Assembly (NCBI GenBank): GCA_904063045.1
Contig: CAJFCJ010000013.1
Location: 540,156-604,155, forward strand
Length of the DNA: 64,000 nucleotides
Direction of reading: 5' to 3'
Origin: Dimorphilus gyrociliatus
Lineage: Eukaryota > Annelida > Polychaeta > Dinophilidae
The notes beneath the pieces were generated by a model. That model did not search any database. It had not been told where the DNA came from and saw nothing but the letters and a program-made list of their open reading frames with translations. How positions within the stretch are numbered: the first letter of the stretch is position 1; each line of letters opens with the position of its first letter. Positions 22,833 to 33,998 of the stretch are shown here, piece by piece. Position numbers and translations under genes: made by a program.

Positions 22833-24597
22833 CTTCAAACGTGTCCTTAATTCTTTGATAATACCTAGAATTTTTCAACTTTCAATAATTTTTATCAAAT
22901 ATAAGAACTCCAAAATAAACTAATAAAGAGACAAAGCAATAATACTCTAGTACAAATGTCATAATGTTTCTGTGGCTTAATCTATGAAATGCCTATGTAC
23001 TAATATAACCAAAAAATGAGTCTAGAGCATTTTAATTAAGATAAACATTACTTTTATATTCTTTTAAAAGTCGAAAAATGTACAAAAAAGTTGAAAATTT
23101 ATTTATATTGTGTTTTCAAATAAAATATGTCTTAAAAACTTACCAAATTATTCTAAATAAGCTCTTATTTTTGAAATTATTCTAGTAGTCGCGCTTCATT
23201 AACTCCCAAAAACGAAAAGAATTAAAGATGGCGATTATGAAACATACTCAACTTTGAATGTACTCTGTTACCACTGAATATTTTGTACTTGTCTATAATT
23301 TGCTTTTAAAATATAGGGTGAAAACTGGCGCTGTATGTCATACTTTCCATAACTTTTCATATAAAAAGTCCGCCATTTTTTTTTATATTTAAACTGAACC
23401 TTATGAACTTCCACCGGAAAAAAAGAAAGTATTCAGAATTAAAGAAGTGAAAGGAATGGAGGAATTGTGAAGGTCTCGAAATACTTAATCATTATTAGGA
23501 AATAAAATTAACGGTATGACTTTTAAAACATTTTAAAGCATTTGAAAAAGTTAATGTTCTAACATTCCATAAGAATGTTATTTAATTTAATTAAATTCGT
23601 AGGAGTATAATAATGGCTCTTTTTTAAGAAATTCCCAAAGCCCATGTATTTATTAAAAGATCTGTGGTCAGTTATTTATAATATTATGTGATAAATTGAT
23701 AGATCGGCAAGAATTTTTATCGTATTTAAAAAAATTCGACAAAAAAAGAGTTCGTTCTAAACATACAGATAGTTTCCAGACGATTATTGTAGATATTAAA
23801 ATTTTATGACAAGTCACATTAGTGATTCGACTGGTCTTGTATGTTTTATTTTTGTTTTGGAAACCAAAAAATTATCAAATAGTGTCGTGGTCGTAGGAAA
23901 TTAACCATATATGTTGGTTTTCAAATAGCAATGAGAAATTGAATTAGAAATATAATAAATGATTAAGTAAATTAGACCTCAATAACTTTTAAACCGATTA
24001 AAGATTCTACTAAAAGAACCAGAATATTATTTAATTCGTTCTTTGGCTATAGATCTAAATATTCCCGCTAAAAAAAATGCCAGACTTTGGAAACATTTCA
24101 ACTCGAGATTATTTAAAATTTTAATAAAACAAATTCAATACAAAGAGCGAAGATTCTTTAAAAAATGTTTCAAAAAATGTTTAGCGCCTTTACTTAGCTG
24201 AAACTTTGTTGATAAGAGAACATTTGGCCTAAGAAACGCTTAACATTTATTTTTATGAATGCTTACGATCTGTTCAAGATCTCTTGAAAATTCTTATTTG
24301 ATCTGCTTATCGAATTGTTTTTAAAAACAGATATAATAGTGTGCTATCAAAGCATTTTTAATCAGAAGATGGCGCTCAGATATTAAATAATAGCGTTTAA
24401 AAATTCAGTAAAGTTTATTGTATCAGATAAAATTAACAAAGTGAGTACAACAGACGACAATACTTGTACAACTCTTTTTTTATAGTTTTCCCAATGTTCC
24501 TAAAAGTTTACTTTTCCAGAATTTGTAGGTATTTAAATTTTTTTAACTTGATTTGTTGGAAGAAATATTTGATTTAAACAGCTATCATCTCTAAGGA
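22833..24597. other. Intergenic between head-to-head RING genes
   Basis: AT-rich, with no credible open frame, RNA gene or repeat family recognised. It forms the left part of the centre of the symmetrical region and presumably holds the RING1 promoter. Confidence 0.5.
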
Positions 24598-25356
24598 TTG
24601 TTGCGTTCACTAATAGTCAGTCTGTACCAGAAGTCTGTAAACAACAATGCCAGATCGCACAATAGCCAGTTTGACATCTTTGGTAAAGAAAGAATAAGGA
24701 AGTACATCTATTTGATCCACATCAAGGACTCGGTTCAGATTACTGTTCCCTGTTCCAACATTTCTGGTATCGCTAAGTCAATCTGTACTCTTCACGTTTT
24801 CTCAGTCGTGTCAGATTTTGCAGGAAGTCAGTCATCCTTTCTTGGAGTCGCAAAATTTGAAAGGAAAATTGAACGAAACTGTTCTGTAAAGATTCGGCGG
24901 GTGACCCCTTATGTCGTCAAGTTGTAGTCTGCAGAAACCAAATTGTTTGCAAACCAAATGCACATTTGAAAATGATCATTAAAAGTTCGGCAATATGAAG
25001 AACTTGGTGATCAAAAATCAATTATCAGTATTGCAATAAACTTATTTGTTGGAATTAGTCTTCGAAATACATCAATCGAATAATTTCTCACCAAAATATC
25101 TTAATTAATAGACAGAACTTTGCAATTTTTTCGGTCACTAGTGAACGCCTCTAGTCATCCTGCACTCATAAAGCATTCGAAACCGATGACCCGAATTGCA
25201 AAAACCAGTTTTATCGTTTCAGATAATGAACTGATGTCTGTTATTGCCCTAGATCTTGCTAATAAACTTAATGAATTTTTTCATTTAAGAACTGAGCCTC
25301 CATCATCTGTTCGAGTAATGGAAGATTACCTGAAATTTGTAGAAATAAAAGATTAG
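24598..25356 (+). other. Two unassigned open frames
   Basis: A 109-codon frame (24598-24927) and a 78-codon frame (25120-25356) lie close together and are less AT-rich than the flanks. Both begin with TTG rather than ATG, and I could not join them with convincing splice sites. No family was recognised. They may be a decayed gene or exons of an unresolved one at the centre of the symmetrical region. Confidence 0.2.
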
Positions 25357-25522
25357 TCAGTTGAATTTCTCTACAATTTAAACAATATACATTTTCGCAT
25401 CAATTACTTAAGGATTGGGCGGAGAATACTAAAGTTTTTACTGCTAAATAATAAGCTATGTCTATCACTGTATTCATGTTGTTTAATCTTTTAAAAATTT
25501 AACTAGTCATTTCTTCATTTAA

Positions 25523-25953
25523 AAAGTTGGGATTGTAATATATTATAATTTTATACTTCTAAATAAGTAATTTCCTCAAAAGGACTGTTTACAGACCTAT
25601 GCACAATATCACGTGGAAACGTAAATTCTAGTACCTTAAGTACTAACTAATTAGTTACTTTCACTTTTGCTATATCTATATAATATGTATCTTTTAAAGA
25701 AGATATATCTTACATTTCTTGAAGTTCCAGTGTAGATGGCGAGGCTAGGCACTGCCACGTGTCTTCTGGAATTGCGACTTCTCGCCCTATTAAAAGTTAG
25801 AATTAGTAATATAATATACTAAGCTTAAATAGTAACTGTGTTTCTTACCTTTACAATGTCCCTTGAGGGTAAAAATCTTTTAGAGAAAAGAAGTGACCCT
25901 CTCGGGGCACGGTCCAGGTGAAAAGTGACACGAGGTGTTCGGACACTGAGCAT
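25523..25953 (-). other. Spliced minus-strand transcript candidate
   Basis: A 73-nt segment (25786-25714) is flanked by strong splice sites on the minus strand. Upstream is AAAG|GTAAGA with a 62-nt intron ending TTTTAATAG; downstream is AAT|GTAAGA. A further acceptor (GTAAACAG) precedes about 25589. One frame starts at ATG 25953 and gives 48 codons across the junction. A different frame stays open across all three pieces and ends at a TAA, but lacks an ATG. I cannot choose between a short protein, a 5' UTR and a non-coding RNA. Confidence 0.35.
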
Positions 25954-26135
25954 GCGTTGTTAGTCAAAATCTCGTTTTCAGTTGCCGCCAAAATTTTTAT
26001 TCGACTAATTAATATAAAAGTTGAGCAGTTGTTACTTCTTTCTCTTTCGATATCGAAACGTGAACGCGTATTATCGGCCGAACGAAAGTAGTTCCGACTT
26101 AGTGAAATTATTATACTTTTTTCTCCAATTTGCAA

Positions 26136-26663
26136 ATTAAAAACGGTATTTATGATAGTTTATTAAGACTAAATTTTATACTATTACTTAAACTATTACT
26201 TTAAACTGTTTCAATCTAAAAAAAATCAAGTTAAATATCAAAATTTTTACTTAATTTTTAAAACTTTTTTGGAACATGAAAATTCCCAAATCTTCACATG
26301 GATTTTAATTAGTTGCACTTATTAATAGGTTAATGAAATTAGATAAATATTACTTAAATATTGCACTTTAATTTTACTTTCAAGGAGTGTTAAAAAAGTT
26401 TTAAACACGCGAATATTTTCCATGCCGCTTGTTCAGTGAAGTATTTGTGCTTTGATGGAGAATTTTATTGGCTCGTAAGCAAGCCTTATTAAAACTTTTA
26501 TTCTTATGTTGTTTAATATGAATATTGTTATTTTTTTAAATACTTCAATCGGGTAAAGTTACTAATTGTAATGTATTTATTAAAATGTTCTAGGAACTAT
26601 ATTCTTCGTATTCTTGTAAACAATTTTTAACGAATTATTTGTTTTCAGCTTAATTAAAAAGTA
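26136..26663. promoter_or_regulatory. Upstream region of RING2
   Basis: AT-rich, no open frame. It ends in a 3' splice-site-like TTTTCAG (26642-26648) 15 nt before the RING2 ATG, which suggests a 5' UTR intron or a trans-splice acceptor. No core promoter motif is convincing. Confidence 0.35.
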
Positions 26664-28034
26664 ATGGCTGCAAAATTGCTGACTCGAGTATGCGGTATCT
26701 GTCATGATACTTTGTTATATGATACATCTGTCACTTTAACGTGTGGTTTATCCCACTTGTTTTGTCGTAATTGCGTCGACTGCCTCTTGGTTTCCTTCCC
26801 ACCCGAACAAGCTATGGATTTCGCTTGCCCACTTTGTGAAGGAGAAGTGAACTGGCCTTCAGGTGGAATTGACGATTTTCCGAGAGTCTCCTTATTACAA
26901 GATGCTGGGTACTTGAAACACCAACTTGAAATAGAGCATGCAAACTTAAAAAGAGAGCTTAGCTGGAAACTAGAGACCATTGACAAGCGAAAGTCCGATC
27001 CTAGAATAAATATCCTGAAACAGAAAGTTAAATTTGGCTACGAAAAACATCTGGGCCTATTGTTGAAATCTGCTATAGCAATAAATAAGTTAGAAACTAG
27101 AATTATACCTCTTAGGAGACAAGAAATAAACGAACATGTTTATAATTATATTGGTAATAATTTGAAAACTATTTACGAATGGAAAAATTCCCCAGAAATG
27201 TATGACTTTGAAGTATGTGAGGGACTATCATCGACTGTTCTCAGGCCTCAGCGCAAATATTTTTATCAATTTTCAGCTCCTATAAAAAGTATTCACATGC
27301 AAAATGATCGATGCTATCTATTGACTGTAGATAGCGATGAAACTGGTTCTATTTATCAAGTAAACTACGAAAAGGATTCTAAACCTCGCTTGATAGCAGT
27401 GAAACAAGAAGTGGTCTGTATGGACGTTTGCAATGAAAGAAATGAATTTATTGTACTATTACATCGCTGGGAAAATCGAGCTTTCAGAGTAAGAATAGAA
27501 AAATTTGACCAATTTCATGGATCTTTTTCGAAATTTAATCATCACAATTTGAAATGCCTTCTTAATACTAGAATATTTAGCGTTGATGATACTTACGTAT
27601 TGATCAATAACAATTCAGTTTTGAAGAAAGAATCAACCTCCAATCGCTTAAAACATGTTTTTAAAAAGATTGACGGAACCTTTTCGCGATTTATCAACAA
27701 TACTGCATATTTTATTGGAACAAACCGACGCGTGACAATCACGGATACTGAAGACAGAAGATATTACAACATGATTGTTCCTATAAATACGGAATATACC
27801 TCATTCAAATCTGAAATTATCGACAGGCTGACAAAAGGTCATATTTTGCTGTCAGATACTCGGTACATATATTTATTACAACCTCAAACAAAGAAAGGTT
27901 TCGCTTTTGCTTCTGAACCGCTCTTTGGTGTATCTGGTATAGTTGATTACGTTATGACAAAAAAACAAGTGATATTTTCTGTTCACGTGACAGAAAAAGT
28001 AGAAAGAGTCTTTCTACTGCATTTTGATCTCTAA
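26664..28034 (+). CDS. RING-finger protein 2 of a local family
   Basis: Single-exon gene, 456 aa from ATG 26664. Complete C3HC4 RING: C10, C13, C27, H31, C34, C37, C55 and C58. Then WPSGGIDDFP (WPSKGLDAFK in RING1), a charged helical linker (about 80-190) and a beta-rich C-terminal region ending FLLHFDL. It is the closest relative of RING1 by length, intronless structure and motifs, and lies head to head with it. Inference: a cytoplasmic or nuclear E3 ligase whose C-terminal region, perhaps propeller-like, binds substrate. That fold is a guess from alternating hydrophobic strands. Confidence 0.85.
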   Translation: MAAKLLTRVCGICHDTLLYDTSVTLTCGLSHLFCRNCVDCLLVSFPPEQAMDFACPLCEGEVNWPSGGIDDFPRVSLLQDAGYLKHQLEIEHANLKRELSWKLETIDKRKSDPRINILKQKVKFGYEKHLGLLLKSAIAINKLETRIIPLRRQEINEHVYNYIGNNLKTIYEWKNSPEMYDFEVCEGLSSTVLRPQRKYFYQFSAPIKSIHMQNDRCYLLTVDSDETGSIYQVNYEKDSKPRLIAVKQEVVCMDVCNERNEFIVLLHRWENRAFRVRIEKFDQFHGSFSKFNHHNLKCLLNTRIFSVDDTYVLINNNSVLKKESTSNRLKHVFKKIDGTFSRFINNTAYFIGTNRRVTITDTEDRRYYNMIVPINTEYTSFKSEIIDRLTKGHILLSDTRYIYLLQPQTKKGFAFASEPLFGVSGIVDYVMTKKQVIFSVHVTEKVERVFLLHFDL

Positions 28035-29838
28035 AAATATGAGCATATATTTCGACTTTCAACAAAATTTATTCTTACATTTTCGATTATCATTTTTTCA
28101 TTGAATAGATACAATACTCCTTAAATAGTTGGAATTTCAATGTTAAGTTGAACAAATTCCTGAAATATACATATTATTGAAGGTCAAAATTCTTTCATAG
28201 GTATATAAATTTATATAATGCATATAATAGGTAGATATATTTAAAAACATAGCCTTCATTCTATATATTCTCATATCATTTGAAAAAAAAGTGAAATGCA
28301 TTGACTAATTTTATGGAGACATTTCACATTAGAATGAAAATTAATTAATTAAAAATTACTAACAACTATGAATAGCGTAATGTTTACATTTTGAATTCTA
28401 ACCTTAGCTAATATTGTTCGTTTATAAAGCTTCACAAACAGATAGCAGAATAGAGACTAGTGAGTCCAAACGTCGAAGTTTTTTTAATAGACTTCTTTTT
28501 TAAATTGTAAATGTCTTTTATAGTAACTTTGATTTTTGGATAGATTTTTACAGCTAAGAATACTAACTTACTTATATATTGTGTCTGCAAAGTCCTTACA
28601 ACATGTACGACTTTATTGGTAACTCTTAAATAAACTGGAACTATTTTTTACAGAAATTACAAACTTTTTAATAGTAATATAAGTTTTGGAAGAATGATTA
28701 TATGATAGATAGGAATTGTCACTATCGAGAATATAATTATTGCCCTTAATGAAAATTGTCTTTGGGCATAGAAGCGGCCATGTCCAAATCGAACATAAAA
28801 GTTAGCTAATTAAAATCTGTGTGAAAATAATTTCTTGAATGTATCGATGAGAAAGAACGATGACAGTAGAAACTTACTAAACTTTAGGAGAATGAGCTAA
28901 AAATATTTTAAAACTAAAGGTAAAGAGAGGATATTGAACTCATAATAGGAAATTGTTAAATACCCAAATAGAGGTGAAAAAAAATGCTAAGAAGTATTAA
29001 TTTAACTTTGACTGATCGGTTAGCGTCACTAACCATAGTGACGAAATAAAATCGACAATCATAATCTATTCTATCTAGCGTAGAAACTAAACATTAACGA
29101 CGATGATATACCGTATAAGGTATAGAGATTTGAAGTCAATCAAGTCGTATCAATATGTGATATAACACACAGAATATATTATGAAAAATAACGTAACGCA
29201 GTATATATAAAGCTAAAACGATCTACACTAATAAATAATATATTAATATTAATAACTTCTACGTGAAGAGTAAAGTTATATTGGCGCTACAAGTCACTTA
29301 CCTTTCATACGAAATTCTTATTTATCCGATATGTTAAAATACCTAAGAGTTTTTCTAATTAACTTAAGACTGATTGAACTAATCGGATTATGATATAAAT
29401 TGTAATCATAAATATATATCTTATTATATATACACAGCAGATGATATATACAATATATATATACTATGTATATAAGCCTAACATCCAATAAAATTTGTTT
29501 ATTTAATGAATGAAATAAAATTAAAGATGATAATGTTAATAAGCAGAATGAAATGAGTTAATTTGTTATAAAAATAATAAAGTTCGTATAGTAAAAATGA
29601 TAAATAAATGTAGTTGCCATAAATAAAAACTAATTTACGAAAGATAGTTTTTAAACTAATCAATTAAATCTTAATTATATTTTTGTTTAAAACTTGAGGA
29701 TTTATCTATAATCATATTAGTCTATTCATTTAATTAACCCTTTTTTAAATCATCTCTGGGATTAATGAGCATCATTATATAAAGGCCACCTAACTCATAC
29801 AAGACGCTTTTCATAATCAGTCGATTGTTCGAAGCACA
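28035..29838. other. Intergenic, no gene seen
   Basis: AT-rich 1.8 kb with several TATA/ATAC palindromic tracts (for example 29400-29475). I saw no open frame, RNA or element. A TATATAAAG at 29776-29784, about 60 nt before the RING3 ATG, is a plausible TATA box for RING3. Confidence 0.45.
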
Positions 29839-30910
29839 ATGACTGAAAGAGCTGAAAAAGACTACACAATTGAAGTTCCTGCGAATGCTTGTATTAACTG
29901 TGAATTTTATGTCAACGTTTCAAGGGCAAAGGAGTTCAAGTGTGGTGCCAAACATATTCTTTGTTCCAGTTGCTACGAAGGTTATCTCAGCTTTTGTCGA
30001 AAGCGCGGAGAAAGGATTGACGAAGAGTGCCCTCGTTGCGAAGGTAGAGCGATTGATTTGAGAGAACATATTAGGATGGAGAAATGTAAGTATGCGTTAA
30101 TATGTGCCCACGTTAGGGCTTTATTTTACCAAAAAAATTTTAGGCAAGGGTATGAGGCAAATCAAACTCCTTGATAATGAATATTACGTTCTATTTCGTA
30201 ATGAAGATGGAAGGGACGACATTTATAAGCAAGAATACGGAGATGATGGTTCACGAAATTTGATATTTTCGGATAGCGGTATCACTTGCTTTGATTTGGT
30301 TTGCAACAATAAGGTTTTGGTTTATTCAAAGTATGAGAAGGGAACTGGGCTTCGTCTACAGGGTAAATTATTGGACCCGAGCGATAGAAAAGCTAGAAAA
30401 AAAGCAAAGATTAACATTCACTTTGTCCGAGGAAGCCCAGATATGAGATTTTTTCGTTGGGAGAAGAGATACATTCTAGTGGAGGAGGGACAGCTATTTA
30501 GACTTCGTAAAAATTTGGACATCAAGTATCAAACAAGATGCAACATGGAGCCGATTTCTTCAAAACTCGTCGATCATGTTCTTTACTATTTCACCCCGAA
30601 AGAGATTTGTCCTAAAACGTTCAACTTTATTTCTGGATTTTTCAAGGTGCCAACTTACTTCCCCGAGGTGAAGCACAAGAATTTGCGCGAAAGCGTCATT
30701 GATCCATTACGAAAGGGAGGAGTCTTAGTTTCCAGCGAGACGATGACTTACATAGCTGATTTACAAAACAACAAAAGCTATGGCTACCCAACTGAGGAAC
30801 TTTTCCACGTCAGTGGAAGGGTTGACTATCATATCAAGGACACGGAGATCATTTTCAGCATTTATAACTTAGCCCAGAAGAGGATCATCATCAAGCGCTA
30901 TGACTTGTAA
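29839..30910 (+). CDS. RING-finger protein 3, short two-exon member
   Basis: Exons 29839-30085 and 30144-30910 (58-nt intron, GTAAGT...TTTTAG, phase 1) give 337 aa. The RING is complete: C18, C21, C35, H39, C42, C45, C64 and C67. Unlike RING1 and RING2 it has almost no linker: the RING region is joined by the intron directly to the beta-rich C-terminal region. The shared C-terminal signature is kept (HVSGRVDY in RING3, GVSGIVDY in RING2, ending IIIKRYDL). The residue count fits loss of about 110 linker residues. The same E3-like role is inferred. Confidence 0.82.
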
Positions 30911-31729
30911 GGGATCATAGTCGAAAGAAATTTTTATAATCTTTTCTGTCTCTTTGTGCGCTCCCCCCTCCTTCGCCTCTTCTTTATCAATAATTTTACC
31001 CTATTGTACTCTTGTTGTCTTATAAAAACAACTCATCTTCGCAATGTTCATGGATTATAAAATACAATGAAATTCTCATTCAAAGAATCGAATGTTGTCA
31101 TTAAAATGTAAAAACTCCAAATATGTTAATGTACAATATAATATTTATGAAGGTATTCGTCTAATAAAGAAAAGATAATTAATTAATCTTTATCCTGTTT
31201 TTAGGAATGCTATTAATGATACAACTGAGAGAAAAAAAGGTCAATCAACTGGCACCCTACATGCTTTTTCTATTCGTGTTGTCTTTCCAATTCAGGTAAA
31301 TTTAAAAATCTACGTTTCAGATAAAAAAGAACTTGACGAATTTAAAAAACAATAATTGTTGCTTTAGATCAAAAAGTTAAAAAAAAATTAAAGAGATTTC
31401 ATGATAAGATGATGATAAAGACTATTATAATTAATTAAGACAGGTGCAAATTGCCTTTTGAAATAATATCATAGTATAATTAAAGGGTTTTTTTTCTTCA
31501 ATGAATATTTATAAAATTGGCAACAAAAAAAAAAGAGAAGGTGAATAAAAAAAAAAAAAGAAGTATATTAATTTTGGTTGATTTTATAAAAAAAAGGAGA
31601 CTTTTCAGTTTCGGGGAACTAATTAAGAGGTAAACTAATCCAATCTTCATTAAAATTTATTAATATCATACTTATTTTAAGTTGTTTGTCTGACGTTAAC
31701 GAATCGATTGTCTGTCCTTATTGTTTTCA
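30911..31729. other. Intergenic, convergent 3' ends
   Basis: This lies between the 3' ends of RING3 (+) and the trefoil gene (-). A C-rich tract occurs at 30960-30980 and A-rich runs near 31530-31600. No gene seen. Confidence 0.5.
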
Positions 31730-32801
31730 TTATATACTAGCGGCGTATATATCGCAGACCGAAACAGTATCTAATAAATTTGTTGTGCTAATTCCATCAT
31801 ATAACCATTTAAGATAGATTAATTTACAAAATGAAGTTTGGCAATCGCAATTATACAAACAATTGCCATTAGTTTCAATAAGATTACATCTTTTAAAGTC
31901 ACCACTCCATATATCTTTATCATTAAAATATTGATTGTATCCTCGCACGTAGACAACCAGATAGGGATCTGTATTTGAGTTTGAACATTGAAAATTTGTT
32001 CCGGTAACCTTTACTTCAGCTTTGGTTGTTGTCGGGTTGAAAATTTCATATAAAAACTTTTGACTTCGCCTATTAGCTAAAGTGCTACATGTGGAATATC
32101 TTTGCGGTTCTGTTAATCCACCATATTTGCAAACGTTATCAACAAGATAATGAGAATTGAACCCGAATGAATCTCCTTCTTCGAAAATCACTGTAAAATT
32201 TCTCGGATTATAATTTGATAGAAAATGATGTATAATATTACAGGGAAGTTTGGAAACTGCAACGGTTAAATCGTTAAAGTTGATGTCAAATAAAGACATA
32301 TCAGCATTTGGTCCAATAGTATATTTAGTCTGCGAATTTTTACATGTTTCGTTCTGCTGTTCACTGTAGATAGTCCACGAATAGCGACCTAAAAAAACAA
32401 AATAGAATTCTTTGTAACATATTGAAAATCCTAAAGAGAACTATTGGTTTTATATCCTTACCATGGACTTTTATGTGTGATGCCCCACGACTTACATCTT
32501 TATAAAATTGCGTTGAAGTTATATAGTCAGACTGGGCAGAGTGCCAGTATAAAAAAACTTCTCCTGTTTTTCATTGCTTAGATAAAAAAATGGTACATTT
32601 ATTAAAAAGCAAAAATTATTTACCTCCAGGAAGGAAACATTCAATACTAGCAGATTCCGAATAACAGCAGCCAAGATTTTCACAATTTATACTATTAATA
32701 TTTGAATAGCCACATTCAATTCTCTCTGCTTCGGGATGATTGCAGACCAGACCATAGATTGTACATAGAATGTTTGTTAAGGTTAAGAAGTGATAGTACA
32801 T
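31730..32801 (-). CDS. Secreted trefoil-domain protein
   Basis: Exons 32801-32624, 32563-32462 and 32388-31730 give 312 aa with short introns (60 and 73 nt). The N-terminus (MYYHFLTLTNILCTIYGLV) is a signal peptide. It is followed by one P-type trefoil domain with the spacing C20-x9-C30-x9-C40-x4-C45-C46 and a last Cys at 55. The remaining roughly 250 residues are Cys-rich (12 or more Cys, many acidic and aromatic residues) and I do not recognise them. They carry CNCDCQTSFC-like clustered Cys near the end, typical of extracellular beta-sandwich proteins. Likely a secreted mucosal, cuticular or egg-coat type protein. Its only tie to the RING genes is position. Confidence 0.78.
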
Positions 32802-33469
32802 GATGATTCTTCATTCGCAAATGTCCCGTGCTAATAAGTTTTATTACTGTCTAATCTATTATTAATAGATATCTTTGAAGAAATTTTTATATATTCAATA
32901 AAAAGTCTATATACAACGCATTTTACATTATTTAGATATTCAGTAAGGAAAACAATCGAAACTTTTAATTCTGGATCTATCTCAAAGAGTTTAATCTTAT
33001 TCATTTCAAGCAAAATTCATTCATTAAATATTATTATGATAAATTATAATTAATCATACTTTTTCCGGTCAGCCATTATTATTGTCAATTATCAACTTGA
33101 GTTACAGGGTTAAAAGAGCGATAAAAGATGAAAAAGACTATTTGAAACTACTCAAAAAAGGCGTGTTTAGTATAACAAAGGTAAACGTGTTTTTAGAATT
33201 ATGATAATTTTTGTAATAATTATGTTTATTTTTTTAAATAATTATATTAATTTATTAATAAGATTTTTATTTTTATATTTTTAACCAATGAAAGAAACTT
33301 TTAATTTACAAGCAATTCCTTAGGCCAATTAGAATCTTTCTTTTATTATTCCAATGGAAGATTGTATGAGCATTGGCGGCATCACCATTTGTAAAAATTG
33401 AAGTTTACAATTTTTTATTTATTCATTCAAATAGGTTTATGTCAAGCAAAATTGTCTTTAGGGAAAAGG
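32802..33469. other. Intergenic, no gene seen
   Basis: AT-rich. The in-frame stretch 33398-33469 just before gene B encodes a strongly hydrophobic segment ending LCQAK, which looks like a signal peptide but starts with TTG. An upstream exon may supply the start (see gene B). Confidence 0.4.
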
Positions 33470-33998
33470 ATGGTAAAATGTGACGTGTTTGACTGGGAGT
33501 TCCCCATCCAAAGCGAAGCTCTTTTCAAGTATATTGAAGATAATTTGAGCGAAGATACTCGACTACGAAAAGAAATGGTAAGAAATTTGTGTATAGAGCG
33601 AATAGCTAAAATTACTTTGAAAAATGTACTTTAGGAAGAGAAACTAAAGGGAATTGAAGGTTCACAAGGATGCGACGTAATGCTGAAATGCATGAAAGCC
33701 ATTTTTGGTGAAGCCTTGCGCTTTTTCATTGTTCCTGCCCGGACCCACGCCGAAAAAAGCCTTAAAGTAGCAGACGACGGACTTCTTATACTGCAAAGCC
33801 AGTATTTGTATAAGCTATTCTGCTGTAAGCTATTAATATCTAGTTTTTATTATGAGAATATTATGATAAAAATTTTTATATTTCAATTTCACAGCTTTGG
33901 TAGTGGAGAATCAATCGCTAAAAACTTATATTCCTTGCCTGGAAACTCGTAAAAAGTACGTTGATATGACCTGCGATTTTTGGTTTTTTATGTACTAG
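33470..33998 (+). CDS. Small Cys-containing protein B, paralogue of gene A
   Basis: Exons 33470-33577, 33635-33824 and 33895-33998 (108, 190 and 104 nt) give 133 aa from the first in-frame ATG; introns 57 and 70 nt, phases 0 and 1. The layout is the same as gene A at 20.2-20.7 kb. Conserved points: a Cys in exon 1, LRKEM at the first junction, IEGSQG, LKC, LLILQ before the second junction, and IPCLETR in exon 3. Directly upstream in frame is a signal-peptide-like stretch (33398-33457) that lacks an ATG. Either the protein is secreted via an upstream exon, or the signal has been lost. Function unknown. Confidence 0.65.
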
